From assembly GCF_003584125.1 (NCBI RefSeq), contig NZ_QXFL01000004.1, positions 248,001 through 312,000 on the forward strand: a stretch of DNA of 64,000 nt, read 5' to 3'. A model generated the notes under the pieces. The model was not told the origin of the DNA, made no database searches, and saw only the letters and a list, made by a program, of their open reading frames with translations. The position numbers and the translations under genes were made by a program. Origin of the DNA: Aurantiacibacter zhengii (GTDB taxonomy: Bacteria > Pseudomonadota > Alphaproteobacteria > Sphingomonadales > Sphingomonadaceae). Every line of letters begins with the position of its first letter. Position 1 is the first letter of the stretch. Positions 12,900 to 22,555 of this stretch are shown here, in pieces.

Positions 12900-15314
12900 C
12901 TACATCACGCCCCAGATATCGCGGGCATATTCACCAATCGTCCGGTCGGAAGAGAACCAGCCGACGTTGGCGATGTTGTGGATCGCAGACTTGCGCCAGC
13001 CAGCCGTATCCAGCCAGCGGGCGTCCACCTCGCGCTGGGCGGAGGCATAGGCTTCGAAGTCGGCGGCAACCATGAACCAGTCGCTGTCGTACAGACCGCC
13101 CATCAGGCCCTTGTAGCGATCCTTGTCGTCGGGTGAGAACACCCCGCCGGCGATGGCCTCCACCGCCTGGCGCAGTTCGGGAGAACCCTCGATCACTGCG
13201 CGCGGGTTGTAGCCGTTGGCGCGCTTCTCGGCGACTTCGTCGGCGGTCATGCCGAAGATGACGATGTTCTCATCGCCGACATGGTCCTTGATCTCGATAT
13301 TCGCACCGTCGAGCGTGCCGATGGTGAGCGCACCGTTCAGGGCAAACTTCATGTTGCCAGTGCCGGATGCTTCCATGCCCGCCGTGCTGATCTGTTCCGA
13401 CAGGTCGGCCGCGGGAATGATCCGCTCTGCCAGCGTCACGTTGTAGTTGGGCACGAACACCACTTTCAGCAGCCCCGCCACCGAAGGGTCGGAATTTACC
13501 CGCCGGGCGATATCGTTCGCCAGCTTTATGATCAGCTTTGCATTGTGATAGCTGGGCGCGGCCTTGCCGCCGAAAATCTTCACGCGCGGCACCCAGTCGC
13601 GTTCGGGATGGCTGCGGATCTGGTCGTAGAGGGCCACCGTCTCGATCAGGTTCAGCAGCTGGCGCTTGTATTCGTGGATCCGCTTGATCTGCACGTCGAA
13701 CAGCGCATCGGGACTGACGCGGATGCCGGTCAGATCCTTGATATGGCCCGCCAGTGCCACCTTGTTGCTGCGCTTTACCTCGGCAATCCGCTCCCCCAGC
13801 TGCGCATCGCCAGCCAGCGCGTTCAGCTGGCCCAGTTCCTCGGTATCGTCGAGGAAGGCATCGCCAATCGCATCGCGGATGACGTTCGTCAGGCCGGGAT
13901 TGCACTGCATCAGCCAGCGACGCGGGGTGACGCCGTTGGTCTTGTTGTTGATCTTCTTGGGATACAGCTGGTGCAGGTCGTGAAACACGGTCTGCTTCAT
14001 CAGTTCGGTATGCAGCGCCGCCACGCCGTTCACGCTGTGCGCACCGGCAAAGGCGAGGTTGGCCATGCGCACGCGCCGTTCGCCGCCTTCATCGATCAGG
14101 CTGATCGCGGCAACGGCGGCATCGTCCATGCCTTTCTTGCGCGCTTCCCGCAGCACGCGGCTGTTGATGGCGTAGATGATCTGCATGTGGCGCGGCAGCA
14201 GCCGCTCGAACAGGGGCAGCGGCCAGCTTTCCAGCGCTTCGGGCAGCAGGGTGTGGTTGGTGTAGGCGACGGTGCGGCGCGTGACATCCAGCGCCTCGTC
14301 AAATTCCAGACCGTGATGATCTACCAGCAGGCGGACGAGTTCGGCCACCGCCACGGCAGGGTGCGTATCGTTCAACTGGATCGCCGCCTTGTCCGGCAGG
14401 GTGCGAATATCGCCGTGGTGCTGCATGTGGCGGCGCAGGATGTCCTGGATGCTGGCGGCGGAGAAGAAATACTCCTGCCGCAGGCGCAGTTCCTGCCCGG
14501 CCCGGTGCGAATCCGCCGGGTAAAGCACGCGCACGAGACTGGCGGCGCGGGCCTCTCCTTCCAGCGCGCCGACGTGATCGCCCGCGTTGAAGGCATCGAG
14601 CTTGATGGGATCGAGCGCGTGCGCGGTCCACAGCCGCAGCGTGTTCACCCGCTTGCCGCGCCAGCCGACCACCGGGGTATCGACGGCGGAGGCCTCCACC
14701 TGCTCGGCAGGCTTCCACTCCACACTTTCGCCATCAGCCACGACTTCGCCGCCGAAGCCGATGCGATATGCGCTTTCTCGGCGATCGAATTCCCAGGGGT
14801 TGCCGTGGCTGAGCCAGGTTTCCGGCAGCTCAACCTGCCAGCCATCGTCGATGCGCTGGCGGAACATGCCGTTCACATAGCGGATGCCATAACCGTAGGC
14901 GGGTATGTCGAGACTGGCGAGGCTTTCCATGAAGCACGCCGCCAGTCGGCCCAGCCCGCCGTTGCCAAGGGCGGCGTCGGGCTCAAGGTCTTCCAGTTCC
15001 GAAAGTTCGAACCCGTGCGAGCGCAGCGCCCGTTCCAGCGCGCCATTGAGGTCGAGGTTGCTGACCGCATCGCGCAAAAGGCGGCCAATCAGGAATTCCA
15101 GGCTGAGGTAATAGACCCGCTTCGCCCCCTCGGCGTAAGTGCGCCGCGTGCTTTCCATCCACCGGTCGATCACCTTGTCGCGCAGGGCATAGACGGTGGC
15201 GGTGTACCAGTCGTGCGGCTTGGCCGCGCGCTCGTCCTTGCCCACGCGGTGGTTCAGCGCATCGAGGATCAGCGCATCGATTTCGGCATTGGACGGAGGG
15301 GGGCTGAGAGTCAC
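12900..15314 (-). CDS. glgP: Glycogen phosphorylase GlgP
   Basis: GT35, pyridoxal-phosphate-dependent enzyme releasing glucose-1-phosphate from glycogen chain ends. The product has 804 residues from the GTG at 15314, matching the usual 800-830. The N-terminus aligns with known phosphorylases (ALNHRVGKDERAAKPHDWY, then VYYLSLEFLIGRLL). The PLP-lysine signature is EASGTGNMKFALNGALTIGT, followed by LDGANIE. The longer open frame upstream of 15314 has no family similarity. It is first in the glgP-glgB-glgC-glgA-pgm-glgX operon, so degradation and synthesis genes are transcribed together, and it is divergent from malQ. Confidence 0.96.
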   Translation of the reverse strand: MTLSPPPSNAEIDALILDALNHRVGKDERAAKPHDWYTATVYALRDKVIDRWMESTRRTYAEGAKRVYYLSLEFLIGRLLRDAVSNLDLNGALERALRSHGFELSELEDLEPDAALGNGGLGRLAACFMESLASLDIPAYGYGIRYVNGMFRQRIDDGWQVELPETWLSHGNPWEFDRRESAYRIGFGGEVVADGESVEWKPAEQVEASAVDTPVVGWRGKRVNTLRLWTAHALDPIKLDAFNAGDHVGALEGEARAASLVRVLYPADSHRAGQELRLRQEYFFSAASIQDILRRHMQHHGDIRTLPDKAAIQLNDTHPAVAVAELVRLLVDHHGLEFDEALDVTRRTVAYTNHTLLPEALESWPLPLFERLLPRHMQIIYAINSRVLREARKKGMDDAAVAAISLIDEGGERRVRMANLAFAGAHSVNGVAALHTELMKQTVFHDLHQLYPKKINNKTNGVTPRRWLMQCNPGLTNVIRDAIGDAFLDDTEELGQLNALAGDAQLGERIAEVKRSNKVALAGHIKDLTGIRVSPDALFDVQIKRIHEYKRQLLNLIETVALYDQIRSHPERDWVPRVKIFGGKAAPSYHNAKLIIKLANDIARRVNSDPSVAGLLKVVFVPNYNVTLAERIIPAADLSEQISTAGMEASGTGNMKFALNGALTIGTLDGANIEIKDHVGDENIVIFGMTADEVAEKRANGYNPRAVIEGSPELRQAVEAIAGGVFSPDDKDRYKGLMGGLYDSDWFMVAADFEAYASAQREVDARWLDTAGWRKSAIHNIANVGWFSSDRTIGEYARDIWGVM

Positions 15315-15483
15315 GATACGAAAGCTCCAATGGGTGGCCAACTGGCAGGCAAGCTTCCGTCTTTCGCCGGATAGCAGGTGCCGCAGCCGCAAATACGCCT
15401 CTCCGCCGCGCTTGTAGACGGGTTGTGCTGCACTGCGCAATCGGCAAACCCGGGCCTCACGCGATTGCCTGACGCAGCGCAGC
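15315..15483. promoter_or_regulatory. Divergent control region between glgP and malQ
   Basis: This 169-bp GC-rich gap must hold the promoters for both the glg operon (minus) and malQ (plus). I could not recognise convincing -35/-10 boxes or an operator palindrome. If malQ starts at the downstream ATG 15547, the region is longer. A TTGGAGC element about ten bases before the glgP GTG is its likely ribosome site. Confidence 0.4.
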
Positions 15484-17523
15484 ATGGCGGTTGCAAATAC
15501 GGCCCTTCGCGGCGATGGTCCCGCTTTCACGGCGCGGGATTTGGCAATGGGTGACGCAATCGAACCGCTCCACGCGCTTGCCGAGGCTGCCGGCCTGCAA
15601 CGCCACTGGCGCGACGTCGACGGCCACGATCACGTGGTGCCCGACGAAACGCTGATCCGTGTTCTCGCGGCTCTTGGACACAAGGCGGAAAGCAGGCGAC
15701 AGGTCGACACCAGCCTGGAAGCCCTGCTGGCCGAGCGCGAGGCCCTTCCCACGCTGCTGGTGGCAGATGCGGGGCAGCCAATCGCGCTCACCCGGCCCTG
15801 TGACCACGCCGAGATCACGCTGCCCCAGGGCGAAACCGTGGAACTGCATCGGCGTGACGGCATGCCCGTCGCCCCGATAGTGCCGGGCTATTACGGTTGC
15901 CGCATCGACGGCACCGAAACGCGGCTTGCGGTGGCACCGCCGCATTGTCCGCAGCCGCCGTCAAGAGATCATCGCCGCTGGGGCGTATCGCTGCAGATCC
16001 CGTCGCTGAGGGCCGGGAGGGCCAGTCCTTTCGGTACGTTCGGAGAACTTGCCGATGCGGTGGAGACCTTGGCAGCAGCAGGAGCAGACGCGGCCGCGAT
16101 CAATCCGGTTCACGCGCTGTTTCCGGGCAATGGCAAGGGGTTCAGCCCCTATTCCCCTTCCAGCCGCAGGTTCCTGAACGGCGCAATGGCAGACCCCGCG
16201 CTGCTGGGCCTGACCCCTCTGCCCGATACGAAAGGCGGCCCGCTGATCGACTGGGAGAGCGCCCTGCCCGAAAGACTGGCACAATTGCGCGCACTTTTCG
16301 GCAGCCTGCCACACGATACGCGCGCGCACCTGATTGGGGAGCCTGACCGCGAACTCGTCCTGCACGCGATGTTCGATGCGCTCGACTGCCGCTTTCGTTC
16401 GCAAGGGGCCAATGGCTGGCGCGAATGGCCTGCTCGCTATCGGAAGCCCGACAGCAAGGCGGTTGCCCGGTTTGCCGCGGAACACGCGGACGAGGTGGAT
16501 TTCCACCTGTTCGTGCAGGCCCTCGCCCGCGAAGGCCTGGCCACCGTGCAGGCGCGCGCGAAGGCAGCGGGGATGGCCACCGGCCTTATCGGCGACCTAG
16601 CTGTGGGCGTCGATCCGGGGGGAAGCGATTGCTGGGCGCTGGGCGATGTTATGCTGCGGGGCCTCACCATCGGCGCACCGCCCGATCCGCTGGGGCCGCA
16701 CGGCCAGAACTGGGCAATTACCAGTTTCTCCCCCGACGGCCTGCGGCGTACAGGCTATGCCCCGTGGATCGCGATGATCCGTTCCGCGCTGGCGTATGGC
16801 GGAGGGTTGCGGATCGATCACGCCTTCGGGCTCGCCCGGCTGTGGGTCATTCCCGAAGGCGGCGGGCCCGGTGACGGCGCCTATCTCGCCTATCCTTTCG
16901 ACGACCTGATCCGCATTCTCACGCTGGAAGCTCACCTTGCCGATGCCTTCGTGATTGCGGAGGATCTGGGCACGGCACCACATGGGTTCTCTGCCGCGAT
17001 TGCGCAGCGCAGGTTGCTGGGCATGCGTGTCCTCTGGTTCGAGCGGGCAAGCGACGACGGGTTCATCGGCGCGCAGGACTACGACCGGCTTGCCGCCGCG
17101 ATGACCGGAACGCACGACACGCCGACACTGGCCGGATGGTGGACCGGCAACGACATCGACTGGGCAGACCGCCTGGGACGCCTGCCCGCCGGCATCGACC
17201 GCGCGAAGGCGGAGGAAATCCGCGACTGGGATCGCGGCCTTCTCTGGTCAACCGTGGCAGGCCAGACGCCGCGCCCTGCCCCGCACGAACCGCGCGCCGC
17301 CGTTGACGCCGCGATAGCCCATATCGCCCGCACGCCAAGCGCACTCGCAATCGTCCCTGTCGAAGACCTGCTGGGGCTGGTGGAGCAGCCGAACATTCCC
17401 GGCACGGTTACCGAGCATCCGAACTGGCGAAGGCGGCTGGACGCCGCGCTCGATACACTGCTGGCCACCCCGGAAGCGGCGACGCGGCTTGCTCTACTGG
17501 AGAAGGGCGGCTGGAGCGGGTGA
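15484..17523 (+). CDS. malQ: 4-alpha-glucanotransferase MalQ (amylomaltase)
   Basis: GH77 enzyme that disproportionates malto-oligosaccharides, recycling the short chains released by GlgX. The product has up to 679 residues. An N-terminal MalQ beta domain is followed by the GH77 barrel, with catalytic D445 (RIDHAFGLARLW), E493 (IAEDLGT) and D545 (GTHDTPTLAGWW). The exact start is uncertain: ATG 15484 lacks a clear ribosome site, and ATG 15547 (MGDAIEPLHALAEAAG) gives a start closer to the conserved region. It is transcribed away from the glg operon. Its last 12 bases overlap the 3' end of a tRNA-Gly gene on the other strand. Confidence 0.94.
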   Translation: MAVANTALRGDGPAFTARDLAMGDAIEPLHALAEAAGLQRHWRDVDGHDHVVPDETLIRVLAALGHKAESRRQVDTSLEALLAEREALPTLLVADAGQPIALTRPCDHAEITLPQGETVELHRRDGMPVAPIVPGYYGCRIDGTETRLAVAPPHCPQPPSRDHRRWGVSLQIPSLRAGRASPFGTFGELADAVETLAAAGADAAAINPVHALFPGNGKGFSPYSPSSRRFLNGAMADPALLGLTPLPDTKGGPLIDWESALPERLAQLRALFGSLPHDTRAHLIGEPDRELVLHAMFDALDCRFRSQGANGWREWPARYRKPDSKAVARFAAEHADEVDFHLFVQALAREGLATVQARAKAAGMATGLIGDLAVGVDPGGSDCWALGDVMLRGLTIGAPPDPLGPHGQNWAITSFSPDGLRRTGYAPWIAMIRSALAYGGGLRIDHAFGLARLWVIPEGGGPGDGAYLAYPFDDLIRILTLEAHLADAFVIAEDLGTAPHGFSAAIAQRRLLGMRVLWFERASDDGFIGAQDYDRLAAAMTGTHDTPTLAGWWTGNDIDWADRLGRLPAGIDRAKAEEIRDWDRGLLWSTVAGQTPRPAPHEPRAAVDAAIAHIARTPSALAIVPVEDLLGLVEQPNIPGTVTEHPNWRRRLDAALDTLLATPEAATRLALLEKGGWSG

Positions 17524-17585
17524 AGGGAATCGAACCCTCGTCGTCAGCTTGGGAAGCTGCTGCTCTACCATTGAGCTACACCCGC
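17512..17585 (-). tRNA. tRNA-Gly (anticodon CCC)
   Basis: The minus strand folds into a full cloverleaf. The acceptor stem is GCGGGTG/CACCCGC, the D-stem GCTC/GAGC with an AATGGTA loop, the anticodon loop TTCCCAA gives CCC, and the T-arm is AGGG-TTCGATT-CCCT. The discriminator is U73, as usual in bacterial tRNA-Gly, and CCA is encoded (17512-17514). The outermost anticodon-stem pair (27-43) is a G-A mismatch; the other four pairs are perfect. The 3' end overlaps the malQ stop region by 12 bp on the opposite strand. Between the tRNA and the lyase gene (17586-17740) I see no gene. Confidence 0.97.
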
Positions 17586-17740
17586 ATTTCAAGAGCTTGC
17601 ACCCTGTCTGGATGCGCCCAATCATCCGCCGTTTGTGCGAAAAGCGCTCGGCGAGGTTCTCTGGCGCGTTCCGCCAATCCGGTCAACGGCTTTTGTCGGT
17701 GTCCGATTACGGTGGCCAAGCGCCGCCACGGGCCTGCAGA

Positions 17741-18973
17741 TCACGGCAACTGGGCGAGGTCCGCCGGGGCTGCCTGCGCCCGCAAAAGGACGGCCAGTTC
17801 GTCGCGGATGGCTTCCATCCTCTCGATCCGCCCGGCAGCAAGGTCGCGGTCGGGGAATGGCCATGCTGACGGGTCTCCGCCGTAGCGGGCGAGAAAGGCC
17901 TGTGCCGTCGCTAGACCGCGCCCATCCTCCAGCCGGGCATCCCACAGGTCCAGCCCCGCGCACTCGGCAATCGTTGCCAGCCGCGCGGCGCCGTTCACGA
18001 CGTAATGGGAATAGTGCCAGCTGCGGGTGCGACGCAGTTCGTCGATAAAGCGGCCCTGACGGTCCATCTGTACGCCCAGCCGGTAACGCGGGAAGTTGCC
18101 GCCGACGTTGCCGACGATATCGGGAGCGCCGGCAAACAGCGCGAAATGCGCGAGATAGAAATCGTAGAACACCCCGTGGTTGTTCGTCTTGGCCATCTCC
18201 TCCTCGCCGATTTCGCTGGTGGCCATCCACACGGCGAAATCGCCATACCACTGGCGCAGCGCGTTCTCATCCGCCTGGTTGTAGGCCGGGGACGGCCGCA
18301 GCAGGCCGAGCGCCTCCACGATCGTCGAGAGGTGCGAAGCCTCGATGATACCCTCGCCGCGCCCGTTCACTTTGCCCGGGATGCCCTGCGCGAAATTGAA
18401 GTGCGGCTCCATGCGGGTGGCATCGTCCACGAACCAGACCCGCGCCAGCGCCATCGCGTGTTCGGCAAAGCGTTCATCGCCCGTCGCGCGATAGGCGAGA
18501 GCGAGCGCCCGCATGTCGTTGGAAAGGTCGCGCAGGCGGGACTTGTCGAATTCCGGCCCGTCACGTTCGGGGTTAACCTCCCCGTCGCGGCGCGCGTAGG
18601 GGAGCCCGTCACGCTGCGATGGGTCCGGCCACCAATAGGGACCGATTGAAGCATAGGCGTTGGGCGATGCACCGGGAACGGGCGCGGGTTTGTCGGTCAC
18701 GGAATAGGGCCCGTTGTCGAGCGCTGCTTCGCCCTCCCGGATCACGCGCGCCTTCATTGCCTCGTCCGCCAGCATCGCTTCCACCCAGCGTGGTCGCCAT
18801 AGAAAGGTGCGCGCGCCGTCGAAATCGGCGGCGTAGCCTGAAGCCCCACGGCAGACCGGCTGATCCGGCTCTGCCTCGAAGGTTGGCACCTGGCCTTGTG
18901 CCGGGGCATCCTGCGCCACGGCCGGAAAGGCCAGCAAGAGACCGGCACATGCAAAAAGACTAACGCGAAACAT
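17741..18973 (-). CDS. Secreted alginate-lyase-family polysaccharide lyase
   Basis: Probable polyuronate lyase of the alginate lyase superfamily (PF05426), cleaving glycosidic bonds by beta-elimination in the periplasm. The 410-residue product has a signal peptide (MFRVSLFACAGLLLAFPAVA, cleavage after AQ-like residues ~21). An all-helical domain follows with FNFAQGIPG (192-200), GRGEGIIE and the active-site motif NNHG at 264-267. The true substrate (alginate, glucuronan or another uronan) cannot be told from these motifs. The ATG lies 14 bp inside the end of kdgK, so it is the last, coupled gene of the operon. The longer frame upstream is kdgK shadow. Confidence 0.88.
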   Translation of the reverse strand: MFRVSLFACAGLLLAFPAVAQDAPAQGQVPTFEAEPDQPVCRGASGYAADFDGARTFLWRPRWVEAMLADEAMKARVIREGEAALDNGPYSVTDKPAPVPGASPNAYASIGPYWWPDPSQRDGLPYARRDGEVNPERDGPEFDKSRLRDLSNDMRALALAYRATGDERFAEHAMALARVWFVDDATRMEPHFNFAQGIPGKVNGRGEGIIEASHLSTIVEALGLLRPSPAYNQADENALRQWYGDFAVWMATSEIGEEEMAKTNNHGVFYDFYLAHFALFAGAPDIVGNVGGNFPRYRLGVQMDRQGRFIDELRRTRSWHYSHYVVNGAARLATIAECAGLDLWDARLEDGRGLATAQAFLARYGGDPSAWPFPDRDLAAGRIERMEAIRDELAVLLRAQAAPADLAQLP

Positions 18974-19964
18974 CGCCTGCTCCTTCGATTGCCTGTCGCC
19001 ATTCGGCTGCGCTGGCCCGGCAGAAGTCGCCGGGCTCGTAATGCTTGAGAGCGGCCAGGGCAGCGCCCCCCTCCACCGCATGCTGCAGGGCATCGGGCCG
19101 CTCCAGCCACACCGCCAGTACGCCGGCGGCAAAGGCATCGCCCGTGCCGATGCGATCGACGATCCCCGTCAGCACCCGCTCCTCGCTCTCGGCAGCAGCC
19201 TCGCGGGTGTCGACCCGTGCGACGATCCGGTGGGTCGTGCCGTTTTCAACCTGGCGCGCGGTGCTGCAAATCGCGGTCAGCGCCGGGAACTCGGCCAGCA
19301 GCGCTAAAGCCGCTTCGCGCCGCCGCGCGCGCCCCTCACCCGAAAATTCGCGGCCCAGCAGCAGCGATACATCTTTGTGATTGCCGAAAAAGATATCGGC
19401 CAGGCCAACCATCTCGGCGATTTCGTCTCGCCCCTCGCGGCCGCTGGCCTGCCACAGCGACGGTCGGTAGTTGCCATCGAAGGAAACGGTAAGCCCGCGT
19501 TCCCTGGCCTCTCTGGCGAGCGCGCGGGTGGCGGCGGAAGAGGCTTCGCTGACCGCCAGCGAAATGCCCGAAACATGCAGGTGACCCGTCCCTTCGAGAG
19601 CCGCCGGGTCATATTCCCGCATACCCGCAAAGACGCTGCCGCTGCGGTCGTAGACAACCTCGCCCCCGCGCGGTCCGGCGGCGGGCGTCAGGAAATAGCT
19701 TCCCATCCGGCCGCATGCTGGCACAGCGTGGGCGATATCCACCCCCTCGCGTCGAAGCGCCTTGAGCGCCAGGGTGCCGAGCGCGTTATCCGGCAGGGCC
19801 GAGACCATGCGGGTTGCGAAACCGAGGTTAGCCAGCGCGACGGCGACATTGGCCTCCGCCCCGCCAACGTGCACGTCCAGCCTGGCCGTGTCGCGCAGCG
19901 TCGCTCCGTCGCTTGGTGCAAAGCGCAGCAGGACCTCGCCGAAACAGGCGACTGCCCGTTCCAT
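18960..19964 (-). CDS. kdgK: 2-dehydro-3-deoxygluconokinase (KDG kinase), PfkB family
   Basis: Phosphorylates 2-keto-3-deoxygluconate to KDPG, the entry point to the lower Entner-Doudoroff pathway. The 334-residue product is a PfkB sugar kinase with N-terminal GEVLLRFAPSD, the substrate-region glycines GGAEANVAVALANLG (residues ~33-47), and the ATP/anion-hole motif DRIGTGDAFAAG with catalytic base D276. The KDG specificity is inferred from the adjacent kduD. The start ATG overlaps the kduD stop as TGATG. KDPG aldolase is not in the window and must be supplied elsewhere. Confidence 0.9.
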   Translation of the reverse strand: MERAVACFGEVLLRFAPSDGATLRDTARLDVHVGGAEANVAVALANLGFATRMVSALPDNALGTLALKALRREGVDIAHAVPACGRMGSYFLTPAAGPRGGEVVYDRSGSVFAGMREYDPAALEGTGHLHVSGISLAVSEASSAATRALAREARERGLTVSFDGNYRPSLWQASGREGRDEIAEMVGLADIFFGNHKDVSLLLGREFSGEGRARRREAALALLAEFPALTAICSTARQVENGTTHRIVARVDTREAAAESEERVLTGIVDRIGTGDAFAAGVLAVWLERPDALQHAVEGGAALAALKHYEPGDFCRASAAEWRQAIEGAGDVSR

Positions 19965-20737
19965 CAGCGGGCCAGCCAGCCTCCGTCCACGGCGAGGATG
20001 TGCCCTTGCACGTAGTCCGCCGCCTTGCTGGCCAGGAACACTGCCGCACCCCCGATGTCGGCTGGGTCGCCCCAACGCCCCTCGGGAATGCGCTCCAGAA
20101 TCTGGCGGTTGCGGTATTCGTCTGCCTGCAGGGCGGCGGTATTGTTGGTGGCAATATAACCGGGGGCGATGGCATTCACGTTGATGCCCTTGGGGGCCCA
20201 TTCGTTTGCCAAAAGCTTGGTGAGCCCGCCGACACCGCTCTTGCTGGCGGTATAGCTGGGCACGCGAATGCCGCCCTGGAAAGTCAGCATCGATGCGATG
20301 TTCACGATCTTGCCGCGCGTGCCATCCTGCGATGCCCAGCCGGTCATGTGCCGCGCCACCGCCTGGCTGAGGAAGAACAGAACCTTCAGGTTCACGTCCA
20401 TCACCGCATCCCAGTCTTCTTCCGAAAAGTCGAGCGCGTCGGCGCGCCGGATGATGCCGGCGTTGTTAACGAGAATATCTATTCGCCCCAGCGCATCGAC
20501 CGTTTCGTCCACGATCCGCTCGCATGGCTGCGTGGAAGACAGGTCTGCCATGACGACATGCGCGCGCCCGCCTTCGGCCTCGACCAGTGCCTTCGTCTCG
20601 TCAGGACTGCGCCTGGCGGCAAGCGCGATGTTCGCGCCCGCCTTCGCCAATGCGACGGCAATGCCCTGCCCTATGCCCGTGTTGGCCCCGGTGACGAGGG
20701 CCACCTTGCCCGACAGATCGAACGCCTGGACTGTCAC
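19964..20737 (-). CDS. kduD: 2-dehydro-3-deoxy-D-gluconate 5-dehydrogenase KduD (SDR)
   Basis: Converts 2,5-diketo-3-deoxygluconate to 2-keto-3-deoxygluconate with a nicotinamide cofactor. The 257-residue short-chain dehydrogenase has the cofactor motif TGANTGIG (16-23), NNAG (91-94) and active residues S149, Y162 and K166. It reproduces KduD hallmarks almost word for word: [55 protein letters not shown] and the C-terminal AVDGGWLAR. It lies two bases after the isomerase gene and overlaps kdgK, giving consecutive pathway steps in gene order. Confidence 0.94.
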   Translation of the reverse strand: MTVQAFDLSGKVALVTGANTGIGQGIAVALAKAGANIALAARRSPDETKALVEAEGGRAHVVMADLSSTQPCERIVDETVDALGRIDILVNNAGIIRRADALDFSEEDWDAVMDVNLKVLFFLSQAVARHMTGWASQDGTRGKIVNIASMLTFQGGIRVPSYTASKSGVGGLTKLLANEWAPKGINVNAIAPGYIATNNTAALQADEYRNRQILERIPEGRWGDPADIGGAAVFLASKAADYVQGHILAVDGGWLAR

Positions 20738-20739
20738 GA

Positions 20740-21372
20740 TTACAGTCCGCGCAGGTAGTTGCTGATCTCTTCGTCCTGCGAATTGGCATAGAACAGCTCG
20801 GCAAATTTCTCGCCCGCGATCGCGCTTTTCAGCAGGTCCTGGTCGACGCTCTTCAGCACGGTGAGCATGTCGTGGCAGGTCTTCGCCTTCAGGTCGGACA
20901 GTACGGTGCGGTTCTTGGCCATGATGGCCGCGCGTTCCTTGGGATAGCCCACGCCGCTCTCACCTTCGAACAGCTTGCGATAGCAATCCTGCAGGTTCAG
21001 CTCTGCCGCCCAGCCGAAGCCCTTTGCGTAAGGCATGGCAATCGCGTTGCCATCGTTGATCTGGGCGAACAGGAAGGCGTCGGTCGGATCGATCACCAGG
21101 CCGCAGAAAACGCCGGGCATGGCATTCGCCGCCAGCATGGAGCCGGAGCCCGTGCCGCAACCCGTCACAACGAAATCGGCAGCGCCGGAATTGATCAGGA
21201 TACCGGTGAGCAGGCCCACCATCGGATAGGTCACCTGCGCCGTATCGTCGGCGGTATACATGCCGTAGTTGTGAACCTCGTGTCCCAGGGGCTCCACCAC
21301 CGTGGTCAGCGCATCGTGGATGATGCCGTTCTTCGCCGCCTGGCTGTTCTCGTTGATGAGTGCGATCTTCAT
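20740..21372 (-). CDS. RpiB/LacA-LacB family isomerase, DhuI-like (4-deoxy-5-hexosulose-uronate isomerase)
   Basis: Belongs to the ribose-5-phosphate isomerase B / LacAB family: 210 residues, with the active-site loop VTGCGTGSG (C72). It has an RpiB-like Rossmann core up to about residue 150 and a C-terminal extension that RpiB itself lacks. Some members of this family (DhuI) isomerise the unsaturated-uronate product 4-deoxy-5-hexosulose uronate, replacing KduI. The position immediately before kduD, with no kduI in sight, supports that role here; this is inference. It is first in the operon and is preceded by a LacI-type operator at 21442-21455. Confidence 0.82.
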   Translation of the reverse strand: MKIALINENSQAAKNGIIHDALTTVVEPLGHEVHNYGMYTADDTAQVTYPMVGLLTGILINSGAADFVVTGCGTGSGSMLAANAMPGVFCGLVIDPTDAFLFAQINDGNAIAMPYAKGFGWAAELNLQDCYRKLFEGESGVGYPKERAAIMAKNRTVLSDLKAKTCHDMLTVLKSVDQDLLKSAIAGEKFAELFYANSQDEEISNYLRGL

Positions 21373-21441
21373 GATTTCAGGGCCTCTCTGGCTGGATTTG
21401 TCAGCGCCGCCGGTTGCTCACGGCGTGTTCTTGGCTATTTT

Positions 21442-21455
21442 GGTAACCGGTGTCA
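21442..21455. promoter_or_regulatory. Putative LacI-family operator, site A
   Basis: GGTAACCGGTGTCA, read on the minus strand as TGACACCGGTTACC, is identical over all 14 bases to site B at 29021-29034. It matches 11 of 14 positions of the perfect palindrome TGACACCGGTGTCA. The centre carries the CG pair typical of LacI-family operators. It lies 70 bp upstream of the DhuI-like gene, in the 122-bp gap after the lacI-type gene. Confidence 0.75.
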
Positions 21456-21494
21456 TTTTCGAATGCAAGCATTCATTTCGCGCCTTGCGTTAGG

Positions 21495-22511
21495 CTATTT
21501 AGGTGGGACGACCGATCCCCGCTCGACGAGATTGGATGGCAGCATCCACGGCATCTGCGCCGCTGCGTCATCGGGTTCGATCAGCTTTTGCGCCGCGGTT
21601 CGGGCCATTTCGACGATTGGCCAGCGTACCGTGGTCAGCGATGGCCACACGTGGCTGGACAGCGGCGTATCGTCGAAACCGACGATGGAGATGTCTTCGG
21701 GAATCAGCATCCCGCTGCGGCGGCAGGTGATCATCGCGCCAATGGCCATTTCATCGTTGCAGGCGAAGATCGCCGTGGGCGGATGATCCAGCGCAATCAG
21801 GTCCTGCGCGGCAGTCACGCCGGATTCGAAAGTATAGCTGCCCGGCCGCACGAGTGCCGGATCGAGCGAGAGCCCGGCGGCCGTCATCGCTTCCTCGAAA
21901 CCGGCGCGGCGTTCCTGCGGCGACGTGAAGCCCTCCGGCCCCTCGATCAGGCCGATGCGGGTGTGCCCCTTTTCGATCAGGTAGGCGGTAGCCTCCCGCA
22001 CCGCGTCCCGGTCGTTGGAACTGACGATGTGCGCTTCGTCGTCGTTCTTGATTGAGCTCATCCTGACATATCGCGTGCCCATCTCGCGGCACAGGTCGAC
22101 AATTGCCTCGTCGCTGGAAATCGGCGGTAGCAGCACCACACCGTAGGGGCGCTGGCGTTCCAGGAAAGCGCGAACCTTTTGCTCGAAATCTTCGGTGTTG
22201 CGGTCGAACGGCTGGACCATCAGGCCGAATTCGCTGCCCTCGATGCCTTCCAGAATGCCCTGCTGCACGTTGACGAGGAACTGTGCATTCGGGTTGTCGT
22301 GGATGGCGGCGATGATGAAGTTGCGTCGCAGCGCCAGTGCGCGGGCCTGCAGGTTGGGTACGAAGCCCAGATCCTTGATCACCGCTTCCACCTTGGCGCG
22401 GGTCTTGTCGGAAAGTAGCGGCGACTTGTTGATGACACGGCTGACGGTCTTTTTCGAAACGTTCGCGGCTGCTGCCACGTCGTTGATCGTCGGTTTGCCT
22501 TCGCCCTTCAT
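21495..22511 (-). CDS. LacI-family transcriptional regulator of the uronate locus
   Basis: The 338-residue protein has an N-terminal LacI helix-turn-helix ([20 protein letters not shown], residues ~8-27), a hinge helix with ARALALRR, and a periplasmic-binding-protein-like effector domain (from ~65, with [14 protein letters not shown] and [19 protein letters not shown]). It is the last gene of the TonB-receptor/TRAP operon, 44 bp after dctM. Three matching palindromes upstream of the neighbouring transcription units make it the probable local repressor, autoregulating as part of the operon. The inducer is presumably a uronate intermediate; the sequence does not show which. Confidence 0.93.
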   Translation of the reverse strand: MKGEGKPTINDVAAAANVSKKTVSRVINKSPLLSDKTRAKVEAVIKDLGFVPNLQARALALRRNFIIAAIHDNPNAQFLVNVQQGILEGIEGSEFGLMVQPFDRNTEDFEQKVRAFLERQRPYGVVLLPPISSDEAIVDLCREMGTRYVRMSSIKNDDEAHIVSSNDRDAVREATAYLIEKGHTRIGLIEGPEGFTSPQERRAGFEEAMTAAGLSLDPALVRPGSYTFESGVTAAQDLIALDHPPTAIFACNDEMAIGAMITCRRSGMLIPEDISIVGFDDTPLSSHVWPSLTTVRWPIVEMARTAAQKLIEPDDAAAQMPWMLPSNLVERGSVVPPK

Positions 22512-22555
22512 CCCCTCCCCTTATTGCCAGTTGGGGAATTGGCCAAGGGCCATGC

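Noticed and set aside
13281..15374. 697-codon frame opposite glgP
   Set aside because: Antisense to a gene with full catalytic motifs; histidine- and arginine-rich composition typical of a reverse-strand shadow and no ribosome site.
17586..17740. Integration (attachment) site next to tRNA-Gly
   Set aside because: No integrase, no repeated tRNA 3' end and no mobile-element genes were found in the window; flanking genes look like ordinary chromosome.
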